Positions 38,420 to 47,571 of a stretch of 64,000 nucleotides of DNA are shown piece after piece. The translations under genes and the position numbers were made by a program. The DNA comes from Polaribacter sp. (GTDB taxonomy: Bacteria; Bacteroidota; Bacteroidia; Flavobacteriales; Flavobacteriaceae): the NCBI GenBank assembly GCA_028343155.1, contig JAOLXX010000013.1, positions 1 to 64,000 on the forward strand, written 5' to 3'. The notes under the pieces were generated by a model. It ran no database searches. It was given only the letters and a program-made list of their open reading frames with translations, and was not told the DNA's origin. Numbering within the stretch: the first letter of the stretch is position 1; each line of letters starts with the position of its first letter.

Positions 38420-40195
38420 TTACATTCTCTCAGGAACCTGAATTCCCAATAATAAAAATGCAGCTTTTATAGTACTGGCTACCTTTTCAGCTAATTGTAC
38501 TCTAAATACTTTTTTATCTTGATTTTCTTCTCCTAAAATAGATACGTTTTGATAAAAAGAATTAAATTCTTTGACCAAATCATAGGTGTAATTCGCAATA
38601 ATTGCTGGTGAATAATTTGCAGCTGCTTGTTGCACCATTTCAGGATAGATTTCCAATTGTTTTATTAATTCTTTTTCTTTTTCATGTAGATCAATCGTTA
38701 CTGATTTAGAGTAATCAAAAGTTGCTTTTCTAATAATAGACCGAATTCTTGCATAGGTATATTGAATAAAAGGGCCTGTATTTCCTTGAAAATCTACAGA
38801 AGATTTTGGGTCAAACAAAATTCTCTTTTTTGGATCTACTTTCAAAATAAAATATTTTAAAGCCCCTAAGCCAATCGTTTTGTATAATTCATTCTTCTCT
38901 TGGTCAGAATATCCATCTAATTTCCCTAATTCTTCAGATATTTCTTTTGCAGTTGTGGTCATTTCTACCATTAAATCATCTGCATCTACCACAGTCCCTT
39001 CTCTAGATTTCATTTTTCCAGAAGGTAAATCTACCATTCCGTAGCTTAAATGATGTAATTGTTTTGCCCAATCAAAGCCTAATTTTTTTAAGATTAAAAA
39101 CAACACTTGAAAATGATAATCTTGCTCGTTACCAACTGTGTAAACCATACCACCAACATCTGCATAATCCTTTACACGTTGAATGGCTGTCCCAATATCT
39201 TGCGTCATATACACTGCGGTTCCATCAGAACGTAATACAATCTTTTCATCCAACCCCTCTTCTGTTAAATCACACCAAACAGCACCATCTTCTTTTTTGT
39301 AGAAGATGCCTTTTTCGATTCCTTGTGCAACCACATCCTTCCCTAATAAATACGTGTTACTTTCATAATATAAGGTATCAAAGTCCACTCCCATATTTTT
39401 GTAAGTAACATCAAAACCTTCATAAACCCAAGCATTCATCTTTTTCCACAAGTCAATGACTTGTTCGTCTCCAGCTTCCCATTTTAACAACATTCGTTGC
39501 GCTTCTAATATAAGTGGAGCTTGTTTTTTAGCTTCTTCTTCAGAAAGACCAGATGCAACTAAGTTGCCTATTTCTTTTTTATATTCTTGGTCGAACTTTA
39601 CGTAGTAATTTCCAACTAATTTGTCACCTTTTAAGCTTGAAGATTTTGGAGTTTCTCCATGACCAAACTTCTCCCAAGCTAACATTGATTTACAAATATG
39701 AATTCCTCTGTCGTTAATAATCTGTGTTTTGTAGACTTTTTTACCAGCAGCTTTTAAGATTTCAGCAACAGCATATCCCAATAAGTTATTACGAACATGC
39801 CCTAAGTGTAGAGGTTTATTGGTGTTTGGTGATGAGTATTCTACCATCATTGCTTTTTCCTCCATTTTTGGAGCCACAAAACCATACGATGAATTTGAAT
39901 AGATCGTATTGAAGAAATTTGTGTAAAATGCATCATCAACCACTAGGTTTAAAAAGCCTTTTACAACGTTGTAATTTATAATTTCAGAAACATTTGCTAC
40001 AATATATTTTCCTAAATCTTCCCCAATTTGAACAGGATTTCCTTTTTTGTAACGCAATAAAGGAAATACAACAACAGTGATATCTCCTTCAAATTCTTTT
40101 CTGGTCGCTTGAAATTCTACTGTTGGAATTTCTATATTATATATCGCTAAAAAACCTTCTTTAATGTTGGTTTCTATGATGTTTTGTATCTTCAT
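38420..40195 (-). CDS. argS: Arginyl-tRNA synthetase
   Basis: Charges tRNA-Arg, class I synthetase. The 591-residue protein has an N-terminal Add-1 domain, the HIGH-equivalent PLHLGHVRNN after SSPNTNK (about 119-138), and the KMSKS-equivalent GKMKSREGT (about 390). The DALR anticodon-binding domain at the C-terminus ends LLLGIQVPERM. It starts at ATG 40195 with a possible -7 box TAGTTTTG at 40225-40218. Confidence 0.97.
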   Translation of the reverse strand: MKIQNIIETNIKEGFLAIYNIEIPTVEFQATRKEFEGDITVVVFPLLRYKKGNPVQIGEDLGKYIVANVSEIINYNVVKGFLNLVVDDAFYTNFFNTIYSNSSYGFVAPKMEEKAMMVEYSSPNTNKPLHLGHVRNNLLGYAVAEILKAAGKKVYKTQIINDRGIHICKSMLAWEKFGHGETPKSSSLKGDKLVGNYYVKFDQEYKKEIGNLVASGLSEEEAKKQAPLILEAQRMLLKWEAGDEQVIDLWKKMNAWVYEGFDVTYKNMGVDFDTLYYESNTYLLGKDVVAQGIEKGIFYKKEDGAVWCDLTEEGLDEKIVLRSDGTAVYMTQDIGTAIQRVKDYADVGGMVYTVGNEQDYHFQVLFLILKKLGFDWAKQLHHLSYGMVDLPSGKMKSREGTVVDADDLMVEMTTTAKEISEELGKLDGYSDQEKNELYKTIGLGALKYFILKVDPKKRILFDPKSSVDFQGNTGPFIQYTYARIRSIIRKATFDYSKSVTIDLHEKEKELIKQLEIYPEMVQQAAANYSPAIIANYTYDLVKEFNSFYQNVSILGEENQDKKVFRVQLAEKVASTIKAAFLLLGIQVPERM

Positions 40196-40217
40196 TTAAT
40201 CTTGAAAAATTGAAATA

Positions 40218-40225
40218 CAAAACTA
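40218..40225 (-). promoter_or_regulatory. -7 box of argS (TAGTTTTG)
   Basis: A minus-strand TAnnTTTG match 22 bases before the argS ATG, with no clear -33 element. Confidence 0.4.
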
Positions 40226-40272
40226 CATTTTTTTATTTGTTTTTTTGAAGGATTTTTGGTGAAGAATAATTG

Positions 40273-40280
40273 TATTTTTG
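40273..40280 (+). promoter_or_regulatory. -7 box of the cysteine-cluster gene (TATTTTTG)
   Basis: A TAnnTTTG match ending only 4 bases before the ATG at 40285. A transcript from this box would begin at or next to the start codon. Confidence 0.45.
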
Positions 40281-40284
40281 CAGT

Positions 40285-40809
40285 ATGGAAAAACGTTTGG
40301 AACAACTCCCAAAATTAGCTAAGGAAGCGAAGAAAGAAAGTCTTAAATACTTTGCAAATGTAAAAAAAAGAGTCCCCAAAAACTTTGATTATATTGTCCA
40401 AGAGATCCATGATGCTGAGTTTAAAAAAACAGATTGTTTAGATTGTGGAAATTGTTGTAAAACTACAAGTCCTATTTTTACAGATAAAGATACTGAGCGT
40501 ATATCTAAGCATTTAAAAATGAAAGTTGCAGATTTTCAAAGTCAGTATTTAGAAAGAGATGAAGACGATTTTATGGTGTTAAAGACAGCACCTTGTTCTT
40601 TTTTTGATGCATCGGATAATAGCTGTTTTATTTATGATGTTCGCCCAAAAGCATGTGCAGAATACCCACACACAAATAGAAAAAAGTTTATAAATATTTC
40701 TGATTTAACAGTTGCAAATACAGCAGTTTGTCCTGCAGCGTATGCGATAGTAGAAACCTTAAAAAAGAAGCTACCTATGGTTTCTAAAGTTAAAAAGAGA
40801 AGAAACTAG
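40285..40809 (+). CDS. YkgJ family cysteine-cluster protein
   Basis: A 174-residue protein with the CxxCxxCC cluster DCLDCGNCCKTTSP near residue 51 and later cysteines in TAPCSFFDASDNSCFIYDVRPKAC and VCPAAYA. The family (UPF0153/YkgJ) probably binds zinc or an iron-sulfur cluster, and its biochemical role is not established. The in-frame TTG at 40270 lies over the promoter box, so the ATG at 40285 was chosen. It is divergent from argS and followed by one or two hairpin terminators. Confidence 0.85.
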   Translation: MEKRLEQLPKLAKEAKKESLKYFANVKKRVPKNFDYIVQEIHDAEFKKTDCLDCGNCCKTTSPIFTDKDTERISKHLKMKVADFQSQYLERDEDDFMVLKTAPCSFFDASDNSCFIYDVRPKACAEYPHTNRKKFINISDLTVANTAVCPAAYAIVETLKKKLPMVSKVKKRRN

Positions 40810-40884
40810 GTTTGGTATGTTAAATATATCTAAAAAAGAGTTTTTATAAAGATTTTGGCACATTACTTGCAATTATAAAACAAC

Positions 40885-40912
40885 AAGACAATCTCATAAT
40901 CTGTCTTTTTTT
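40885..40912 (+). terminator. Possible terminator after the cysteine-cluster gene
   Basis: A 6-bp stem AAGACA/TGTCTT with an 11-base loop, followed by a run of seven T. Confidence 0.5.
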
Positions 40913-40939
40913 GTATGTTATTTAATTTAGTTAATTGAT

Positions 40940-40968
40940 AAAAGCCATCTTTTAAAAGATGGCTTTTT
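40940..40968. terminator. Perfect palindromic hairpin, probable bidirectional terminator
   Basis: A perfect 26-bp palindrome (40941-40966, AAAGCCATCTTTT mirrored) flanked by A and T. It lies between the cysteine-cluster gene and the convergent permease gene. Confidence 0.7.
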
Positions 40969-41062
40969 AGTTGTTGGTTTTTTATGGAATGACTTTACAA
41001 TTTTGTCCTAAAATATATTTTTTTAAAGTTGATTTGATTAAAAAGAGCATACTATTTTTTAA

Positions 41063-42298
41063 TTAAGCAAACTTAATCACTTTTGAAGGCTGAATTTTTG
41101 TGATGATATAAGAAGGGATAATTAGGATTGCAAATGAGATGATTAATGTACCAATATTAAGTATTAGAATATAGGTAAAAGAAATGTAAACAGGCATTGT
41201 TGTTACATAGTACGTTTCAGGGTTCAGTGTGATTATTTTAAAATAATACTGGATGAAAATACCGAATAGTCCGACAACGTTTCCCCAAAAAAGTCCTTTG
41301 ACAATAAGGTAACTTGCGTTGTATAAAAATATTTTTCGGATGCTGGTGTTTGTGCTTCCCAATGCTTTTAAAATACCAATCATTTGTACACGTTCTAAAA
41401 TTAAAACGAGTAGGGCAGTTATCATATTGATGCTAGCAACGAGGACCATAATGGTAATAATAAACCACACATTGTTGTCAAAAAGTTGAATCCATTCAAA
41501 CACTGTAGGGTAGTTTTCCAAAATTGTTTTACTATTTAAAGTAGCACCGATTTGACTATAAATTTCTGCTCCTTTTACTTCAATATCATCAAAACTTTCT
41601 AAAATGACTTCAAAACCACCAACTTCATTTTCTGACCATTTGTTTAGGTTTTGCACTTCTCTAAGATCCCCTATCATCATCGTTTTGTCGAATTCGGCAA
41701 AACCAGAATTGTAAATTCCAACAATAGTATATTTTCTATTTGAAGGTAATTTACTCGTTGCTGTTTTTCTAAAAGTAGCTAAAATAGTGTCGTTTAATTT
41801 TAGTTGCAACCGATTTATAATCGTCTGAGATAATAAGACTTCTTTGGTTCTTTCTTGTTTCAAATCAGGGGTTTTTCCAGCAATTAAATATTCCTTAAAG
41901 AAAGTCCAATCATAATCTGTAGAAACTCCTTTAAATAAAATCCCTTCAAAGTCAGTTTTAGTTCTTAAAACTCCAAATTTATTAGCATAAACTTGAATGT
42001 TTTTAATCCCTGATATTCCCTCAAATTTCGGGTAAAAATTTTGATTCTTTTTGATGGGTACTGTTGATATATCAGAATTATTAGTATCGTAATTGACAAT
42101 TTGCACATGCCCTTTAAACCCCGCCATTTTATCACGAATTTTGTATTGCAGACCAGCCCCAGTTGCAACAGCAACAAGCATAATAATAATTCCTAACGCA
42201 ATTGCAGTGATTCCAATTTTTATTATTGGCGATGAAATGCTATTTTTATACTTTTTGCCACTAATAACGCGTTTTGCAATAAATAACTCGTAATTCAA
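41063..42298 (-). CDS. FtsX-family ABC permease, LolC/LolE-like
   Basis: An inner-membrane permease of the lipoprotein-releasing (Lol) or MacB-like type. The 411-residue protein has an N-terminal helix (IIKIGITAIALGIIIMLVAVATG, about 25-47), a periplasmic MacB_PCD-like domain and three C-terminal FtsX helices (about 275-300, 330-350, 375-400). EIRVQ-type coupling sequence ILERVQMIGILKALGSTNTS is present. No ATPase (LolD) gene is adjacent. The start is TTG at 42298, giving the family-like MNYELFIAKRVISGKKY. Only 3 bases separate it from the divergent NamZ-like start. Confidence 0.87.
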   Translation of the reverse strand: MNYELFIAKRVISGKKYKNSISSPIIKIGITAIALGIIIMLVAVATGAGLQYKIRDKMAGFKGHVQIVNYDTNNSDISTVPIKKNQNFYPKFEGISGIKNIQVYANKFGVLRTKTDFEGILFKGVSTDYDWTFFKEYLIAGKTPDLKQERTKEVLLSQTIINRLQLKLNDTILATFRKTATSKLPSNRKYTIVGIYNSGFAEFDKTMMIGDLREVQNLNKWSENEVGGFEVILESFDDIEVKGAEIYSQIGATLNSKTILENYPTVFEWIQLFDNNVWFIITIMVLVASINMITALLVLILERVQMIGILKALGSTNTSIRKIFLYNASYLIVKGLFWGNVVGLFGIFIQYYFKIITLNPETYYVTTMPVYISFTYILILNIGTLIISFAILIIPSYIITKIQPSKVIKFA

Positions 42299-42301
42299 AC
42301 T

Positions 42302-43573
42302 ATGATCGATTTTAAACCTTTCAAAAGTACATATTTATTATTATTTCTACTGCTGAATTTTCAGCTGATTTCTTGTGCTCAAAAAAAGAGTCTTAAAGAT
42401 TCTATATTAAAAAATGAACGTTTCATAAAGGACAAAGTAAGTATTAGAATGGGTGCTGAAAGAACTGATTTATATCTCCATCTTTTAAAAGACAAAAATA
42501 TTGCAATTGTCGCGAATCAAACATCTGAATTGTATGTTTTACCAGTTAAAGCAGCCACTTCTGATAATAAGGAGAAGAAAGGGAAAACGTTTCATTTGGT
42601 AGATTACTTGGATAATTATAAGGGCATTACTGTAAAAAAAGTATTTGCACCAGAACATGGTTTTAGAGGGAAGGCAGATGCTGGCGAAACGATTTTAGAT
42701 GGATTGGATAAAAAAACGAAATTACCTTTAGTTTCTCTCTATGGAAAAAACAAGAAACCCTCTTCAGCCCAATTAAAAGGAATTGATGTTCTTGTTTTTG
42801 ATATTCAAGATGTAGGAGCACGTTTTTATACTTACATTTCTTCTTTACATTATGTAATGGAGGCTTGTGCAGAATTGGGGATCCAACTGATTGTTCTTGA
42901 TAGACCGAATCCCAATGGACATTATATTGACGGACCCGTCTTAGAAGCTCCTTATAAAAGCTTTGTGGGAATGCACAAAGTACCTGTTGTATATGGAATG
43001 ACAATTGGTGAATATGGACAAATGATTAACGGAGAAAAATGGCTCAAAAACGGAATTCAATGTGATTTAAAAGTAATTCCTTTAGAAAATTATACACATC
43101 AAACTACTTATAGTTTGTCAATAAGACCCTCTCCCAATTTGCCTAATGACAAAAGCATTAACCTTTATCCTAGTCTCTGTTTTTTTGAAGGTACGGAAGT
43201 TTCTGTAGGTAGAGGAACAGCAATGCAATTTCAGATTTATGGGGCTCCATTTTTTGCGAAAAGCGATTTCACTTTTACACCAAAATCCAATGAAGGTGCA
43301 AAATATCCAAAACATCAAGGAAAAATTTGTTTTGGTGAAAACTTACAAGAGACTAAAAGCTTGAATGCTTTGGATTTATCCTATATAATAAAAGCATACA
43401 ATCAAATGGCTTCTAAAGATTTTTTTAAAAGTTTCTTCACGAAGTTGGCAGGAACAAAAAAGTTGCAACAACAAATAGAACAAGGGGTCTCTGAAAGCGC
43501 AATTAGAAATAGTTGGAAAACGGATTTAGAAGCGTTTAAAAAAATTAGAAAAAAATATGTATTGTATAAATAG
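42302..43573 (+). CDS. DUF1343 / NamZ-family exo-beta-N-acetylmuramidase lipoprotein
   Basis: A probable cell-wall recycling enzyme. DUF1343 founding member NamZ removes terminal MurNAc from peptidoglycan fragments (family knowledge). The 423-residue protein has a lipoprotein signal, QLISCAQKK, with lipobox Cys at about residue 25. The family body follows: VANQTSE, FAPEHGFRGKADAGE, LVFDIQDVGARFYTYISSL, LDRPNPNGHYIDGPVLE and EGTEVSVGRGT. It ends before a hairpin shared with yidC. The ATG start at 42302 is nearly back-to-back with the permease start. Confidence 0.88.
   Translation: MIDFKPFKSTYLLLFLLLNFQLISCAQKKSLKDSILKNERFIKDKVSIRMGAERTDLYLHLLKDKNIAIVANQTSELYVLPVKAATSDNKEKKGKTFHLVDYLDNYKGITVKKVFAPEHGFRGKADAGETILDGLDKKTKLPLVSLYGKNKKPSSAQLKGIDVLVFDIQDVGARFYTYISSLHYVMEACAELGIQLIVLDRPNPNGHYIDGPVLEAPYKSFVGMHKVPVVYGMTIGEYGQMINGEKWLKNGIQCDLKVIPLENYTHQTTYSLSIRPSPNLPNDKSINLYPSLCFFEGTEVSVGRGTAMQFQIYGAPFFAKSDFTFTPKSNEGAKYPKHQGKICFGENLQETKSLNALDLSYIIKAYNQMASKDFFKSFFTKLAGTKKLQQQIEQGVSESAIRNSWKTDLEAFKKIRKKYVLYK
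42322..42329 (-). promoter_or_regulatory. -7 box of the permease gene inside the divergent CDS (TACTTTTG)
   Basis: A minus-strand TAnnTTTG match within codons 7-10 of the divergent lipoprotein gene, about 24 bases before the permease start. The -33 element is not evident. Confidence 0.45.
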
Positions 43574-43658
43574 TCATACTTTTATCATTCATTTTCATGT
43601 GTAATTTTAAACTAGAAATGGTGTGATATATAATTGGGGAATACTTCAATGTTTTGTA

Positions 43659-43695
43659 AAAAAAAATCCAAAACAGTACGTTTTGGATTTTTTTT
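43659..43695. terminator. Bidirectional terminator between the NamZ-like gene and yidC
   Basis: A stem of about 16 bp (43659-43674 with 43680-43695) with a 5-base loop. The A-run and T-run on either side serve the two convergent genes. Confidence 0.9.
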
Positions 43696-43711
43696 ATCAT
43701 TTGCTAATGGC

Positions 43712-45589
43712 TTATTTCTTCTTTTGTTGTGCTTGTTGTTCTTGTGCTTGTTTCATTGCAGTGTCAATTTTTTGTCGAAACTTACTCTTCACTTTTTCTG
43801 GTTTCTTTTTGTTTTCTTCTATTTGCGCATGAATTTTATCTTCATCAATTACATAATTCTTAATGACTAGCATAATTCCAATTGTTAGCAAGTTAGAAAC
43901 AAAGTAATATAAACTTAAACTACTTGCATAGTTGTTAAAGAAAAACAACATCATAACGGGAGACAAGTAGATCATATACTTCATCATTTTCCCCATGTCT
44001 GGCATGCCTTCCTGTGTTGGTGCTTGCATATTTGCTTGCTGACTCTGATTCATTTTCATGTAAAAGAAAATAGCAACGGAAGCTAAAATTGGAAACAAAC
44101 TAATGTGATCTCCATAGAAAGGAATGTTAAAAGGGAGATTGAAAATTATATCGTAAGAAGATAAGTCTGGAGCCCATAAAAAGCCTTCTTGCCTTAAAGC
44201 TAAGTTTGTTGGAAAAAACTTAAACAATGCAAAAAACACGGGCATTTGCAGTAAGGCTGGAATACAACCAGAAAGCATGCTTACGCCAGCTTTTCGCTGA
44301 ATCGCCATGGTTTCTTGTTGACGCTTCATTGCGTTTTCTTTTCCAGGGTATTTCTCGTTTAAGGCCGTTAATTCAGGTCTAATTACCTTCATTTTTGCAC
44401 TTGACAAATACGATTTATATACCAAAGGAGACATGATGATTCTAACAACAATAGTCATAAGAATAATGATCAGTCCAAAGTTTGATAAGAACCCTTTCAA
44501 GAAATTAAATACAGGATAAAATACAGTCCTGTTTAAGAACCCAAAAATACCCCATCCTAAATCTGCAGTTTCCTCTAAATTGGTTCCTTCAAATGTCTTT
44601 AATAAGTTGTAATCACTGGGTCCATAAAACCATTTCATATTATAATTTAATTCTCCATTTGAGAGCGTTAAAGGAGTTTTTAATTCATAAAGTTTTGTGT
44701 ATACCGTATCAATTTCTTCATTTTTAACTAGGTCTGTAGCAGTAACAGTTGCATTATTAAAAGGGGTGTCAGTTAATAAATTTGATGTAAAAAAATGCTG
44801 TTTGTAAGCAACCCAATCCACATTATTTATGATGTCTGATTTTCCTGCATTTAAATAGTCAACTTCACCTTCTGTTTTAAAATAATAATAAGAATACATT
44901 GTATTCTCCGTTTTCAAACTCTTTTCGTGTCGATACCCTTTTAATGACCAATCTAAATTAATTGGGTTCGAAGAATTAATAACAGTACTTAAACCTTGAG
45001 AACGAACCGCGAAATTCACCATATAATCATTAGGTTTCATTTCATATCGATATTCCAAAAATTGAGAATCAGCTACTTTTAATTTCATCGAAATGATGGT
45101 GCTTTCTCCGTTTTTAGAAATTGTAGGTTCAAAGAATAAATCTTTGGTATTTAAAATTCTATTGTCTGTGGTGCCAAAATTGATATTAAAAGACGCGTTC
45201 TTGTCTTTTATCATATATAAAGGTAAAGAATCATGTGTTTTATAATTCTTAATTTGAGCTTCAATAATTTGTCCCCCTTTATTATTAATCGTCAATTTTA
45301 CCAATTCATTTTCTAAAATGGAAGTTCCATCGACTCCATTGATGGCGCTATGAGCAAAAAGTCCCAATTTATTATTGAATGCAATTTGTTTTAGAGAATC
45401 ACTTTCAAAAACAGGCTTGTTTTCGGTATTCGTGTTGGTTGTGTTTTTTGATGTTGAGACAACTTGCTCGGTTTTTATTTCTGTGTCAGTTGTTTCATCA
45501 GTTTTATTGGAGTTCATCCAGTATAATAAAATACCTCCTAATAAAATCATTCCTATAAAAGAATTGATGTCGAATTTTTTTTGTTCCAT
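43712..45589 (-). CDS. yidC: Membrane protein insertase YidC
   Basis: Inserts and folds inner-membrane proteins with or without SecYEG. The 625-residue protein starts with helix SFIGMILLGGILLYW (about 10-24) and a large periplasmic beta-domain (about 80-350). The conserved five-helix core follows: NFGLIIILMTIVVRIIMSPL, SAKMKVIRPELTAL, and KAGVSMLSGCIPALLQMPVF. The lysine- and glutamine-rich tail (VKSKFRQKIDTAMKQAQEQQ) is typical of Gram-negative YidC. It starts at ATG 45589 and is downstream of pyrG with its own -7 box. Confidence 0.96.
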   Translation of the reverse strand: MEQKKFDINSFIGMILLGGILLYWMNSNKTDETTDTEIKTEQVVSTSKNTTNTNTENKPVFESDSLKQIAFNNKLGLFAHSAINGVDGTSILENELVKLTINNKGGQIIEAQIKNYKTHDSLPLYMIKDKNASFNINFGTTDNRILNTKDLFFEPTISKNGESTIISMKLKVADSQFLEYRYEMKPNDYMVNFAVRSQGLSTVINSSNPINLDWSLKGYRHEKSLKTENTMYSYYYFKTEGEVDYLNAGKSDIINNVDWVAYKQHFFTSNLLTDTPFNNATVTATDLVKNEEIDTVYTKLYELKTPLTLSNGELNYNMKWFYGPSDYNLLKTFEGTNLEETADLGWGIFGFLNRTVFYPVFNFLKGFLSNFGLIIILMTIVVRIIMSPLVYKSYLSSAKMKVIRPELTALNEKYPGKENAMKRQQETMAIQRKAGVSMLSGCIPALLQMPVFFALFKFFPTNLALRQEGFLWAPDLSSYDIIFNLPFNIPFYGDHISLFPILASVAIFFYMKMNQSQQANMQAPTQEGMPDMGKMMKYMIYLSPVMMLFFFNNYASSLSLYYFVSNLLTIGIMLVIKNYVIDEDKIHAQIEENKKKPEKVKSKFRQKIDTAMKQAQEQQAQQKKK

Positions 45590-45648
45590 TGTTGTTTTGA
45601 GATGTCATTTTGTCATTAAGTCAATCAAATAATTTGATAAAAACGCGA

Positions 45649-45656
45649 CAAATGTA
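45649..45656 (-). promoter_or_regulatory. -7 box of yidC (TACATTTG)
   Basis: A minus-strand TAnnTTTG match about 60 bases before the yidC ATG, with no clear -33 element. Confidence 0.4.
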
Positions 45657-45744
45657 GTGAAAAAGCAGCTTTACTATGATTTTACTGCTTTATATTATAT
45701 AGCTATTAATAGTTCAAAGAATGTTCCGTTTTATAATTTGAACC

Positions 45745-47358
45745 TTACTTTTTTGAATATTTTAAAGCTGCTTTGATAAAATCGACAAACAAAGGATGCG
45801 GTTTTAAAACAGTACTTTTATATTCAGGATGATATTGAACACCAACAAACCAAGGATGTGCAGGAATTTCAACAACTTCTACTAATCCAGTTTTTGGATT
45901 GAACCCAGTTGCTTTCATACCTGCAGATTCAATTTGTTCTATATACGTGTTGTTAAACTCATATCGATGTCTGTGACGTTCGCTAATATTTTCAGATTGA
46001 TACGCATGAAAAGCTTTGGACTCTTTTATAAGGTTACAATCCCAAGCACCTAAACGCATGGTCCCCCCTTTTTCAGTCACTTTTTCTTGACTTTCCATTA
46101 GATTGATTACAGGATGTTTACAGTTACTTTTCATTTCTGTAGAAAAAGCATCTTCTAGGCCGATTACATTTTTAGAAAACTCAATTACAGCCATTTGCAT
46201 TCCCAAACAAATTCCAAAGAAAGGAATGTTGTTTTCTCTTGCGTATTGTACCGCTTTTATTTTTCCATCAATACCTCTATCACCAAAACCAGGAGCTACT
46301 AAAATTCCGTTTACTCCTTTTAATTTCTCTTCAAAATTACTAACAGTTAAACTTTCAGAATGTACCCAACGTACTTTTACTTTGGTTTCATTTGAGGAGC
46401 CAGCATGAATAAATGCTTCTGTAATAGATTTATAAGAATCTTGTAATTCAATATATTTACCAATCAAGGCAACTTCGACTTGAGATTTTGGGTTTTTGTG
46501 TTTTCTTAAAAAGTCATTCCAGACTTTTAATTCCGGTTGTTTTTCTCTAGATAATTTAAATTTTTTTAAAACAACTTCATCTAATCCTTCTGCTAACATT
46601 AAGTTTGGAACATCATAAATTGTTTCTGCATCTATCGATTGTATGACATCTTCTTTTTTAACATTACAGAATAATGCTAATTTACGTTTGATATCATCAG
46701 AAATTTCATGTTCTGTTCTACACACTAAAATATTTGGACTAACCCCACTTTGCATTAACATTTTTACAGAGTGTTGTGTTGGTTTTGTTTTTAATTCACC
46801 AGCAGCAGCTAAATAAGGCACTAAAGTTAAATGAATAACAATCGCATTTTCTTCCCCTTTTTCCCACAAGAGTTGTCTAACGGTTTCTACATAAGGGAGT
46901 GATTCGATATCACCAACGGTTCCACCAATTTCTGTAATAACAATATCATAATCACCGGTTTCCCCTAAGATTTGAATTCTTCGTTTGATTTCATCTGTAA
47001 TATGAGGAATCACTTGCACTGTTTTTCCTAAAAATTCACCTTTACGTTCTTTATTAATTACCGATTGATAAATTTTACCGGTCGTAACATTGTTCGCTTG
47101 ACTCGTCGGAATGTTTAAAAAACGCTCATAATGCCCGAGGTCTAAATCCGTTTCAGCACCATCATCGGTCACATAACACTCCCCATGTTCATAAGGGTTT
47201 AATGTACCTGGATCAATGTTAATATATGGGTCTAGTTTTTGAATAGTGACAGAAAATCCTCTTTGCTGTAATAGTTTAGCTAAAGAAGCAGCAATTATTC
47301 CTTTTCCAAGTGATGATGTTACGCCCCCAGTTACAAAAACGTATTTAGTATTACTCAT
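45745..47358 (-). CDS. pyrG: CTP synthase
   Basis: Aminates UTP to CTP with glutamine and ATP. From the ATG at 47358 it is 537 residues. The synthetase domain starts KYVFVTGGVTSSLGKGI with the P-loop and DPYINIDPGTLNPYEHGE. The C-terminal glutamine amidotransferase has FFGICLGMQMAVIEF with the catalytic Cys and VQYHPEYKS with His/Glu. An upstream in-frame GTG/ATG-like extension to 47379 falls inside the promoter and was rejected. It is divergent from rpmH. Confidence 0.97.
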   Translation of the reverse strand: MSNTKYVFVTGGVTSSLGKGIIAASLAKLLQQRGFSVTIQKLDPYINIDPGTLNPYEHGECYVTDDGAETDLDLGHYERFLNIPTSQANNVTTGKIYQSVINKERKGEFLGKTVQVIPHITDEIKRRIQILGETGDYDIVITEIGGTVGDIESLPYVETVRQLLWEKGEENAIVIHLTLVPYLAAAGELKTKPTQHSVKMLMQSGVSPNILVCRTEHEISDDIKRKLALFCNVKKEDVIQSIDAETIYDVPNLMLAEGLDEVVLKKFKLSREKQPELKVWNDFLRKHKNPKSQVEVALIGKYIELQDSYKSITEAFIHAGSSNETKVKVRWVHSESLTVSNFEEKLKGVNGILVAPGFGDRGIDGKIKAVQYARENNIPFFGICLGMQMAVIEFSKNVIGLEDAFSTEMKSNCKHPVINLMESQEKVTEKGGTMRLGAWDCNLIKESKAFHAYQSENISERHRHRYEFNNTYIEQIESAGMKATGFNPKTGLVEVVEIPAHPWFVGVQYHPEYKSTVLKPHPLFVDFIKAALKYSKK

Positions 47359-47376
47359 GGTATTATTAGGTTTGCG

Positions 47377-47407
47377 CAAAAGTACTAACTCTAAAATTTA
47401 TCACAAA
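47377..47407 (-). promoter_or_regulatory. Promoter of pyrG, TTTG-N19-TACTTTTG
   Basis: Minus-strand -33 TTTG (47407-47404), 19 bases, -7 TACTTTTG (47384-47377): a full consensus match. It predicts a short leader of about 10-15 bases. Confidence 0.75.
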
Positions 47408-47472
47408 TAAAAAAGATAAAAATATTTATAATTTTTGCTGCTTAAAAAATATTTTTTTTTTTTGAAATAGTG

Positions 47473-47503
47473 TTTGCCATAAATAAAAACAGTTGTATAT
47501 TTG
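47473..47503 (+). promoter_or_regulatory. Promoter of rpmH, TTTG-N19-TATATTTG
   Basis: -33 TTTG (47473-47476), 19 bases, -7 TATATTTG (47496-47503): a full consensus match. It predicts a leader of about 60 bases. Confidence 0.78.
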
Positions 47504-47571
47504 CGCACGCTTTTAACAATGTAAAAACGTTGTGCGATAATAATAATAGAAGATATTTAAAAATATAGATA

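Noticed and set aside
39064-39408. 114-codon plus-strand ORF rich in His and Leu inside argS
   Set aside because: Low-complexity composition arising from the antisense of argS. No family resemblance.
40270-40284. Longer start (TTG) for the cysteine-cluster gene
   Set aside because: It overlaps the -7 box, and the ATG at 40285 gives a sensible N-terminus. The same reasoning removed upstream starts for rimO, pyrG and the E2 gene.
43623-43870. Two overlapping hydrophobic, cysteine-rich ORFs of about 70 codons
   Set aside because: They are the antisense of the lysine- and glutamine-rich tail of YidC and run across its terminator.
46103-46408. 101-codon plus-strand ORF inside pyrG
   Set aside because: Antisense shadow of the CTP synthase amidotransferase domain.
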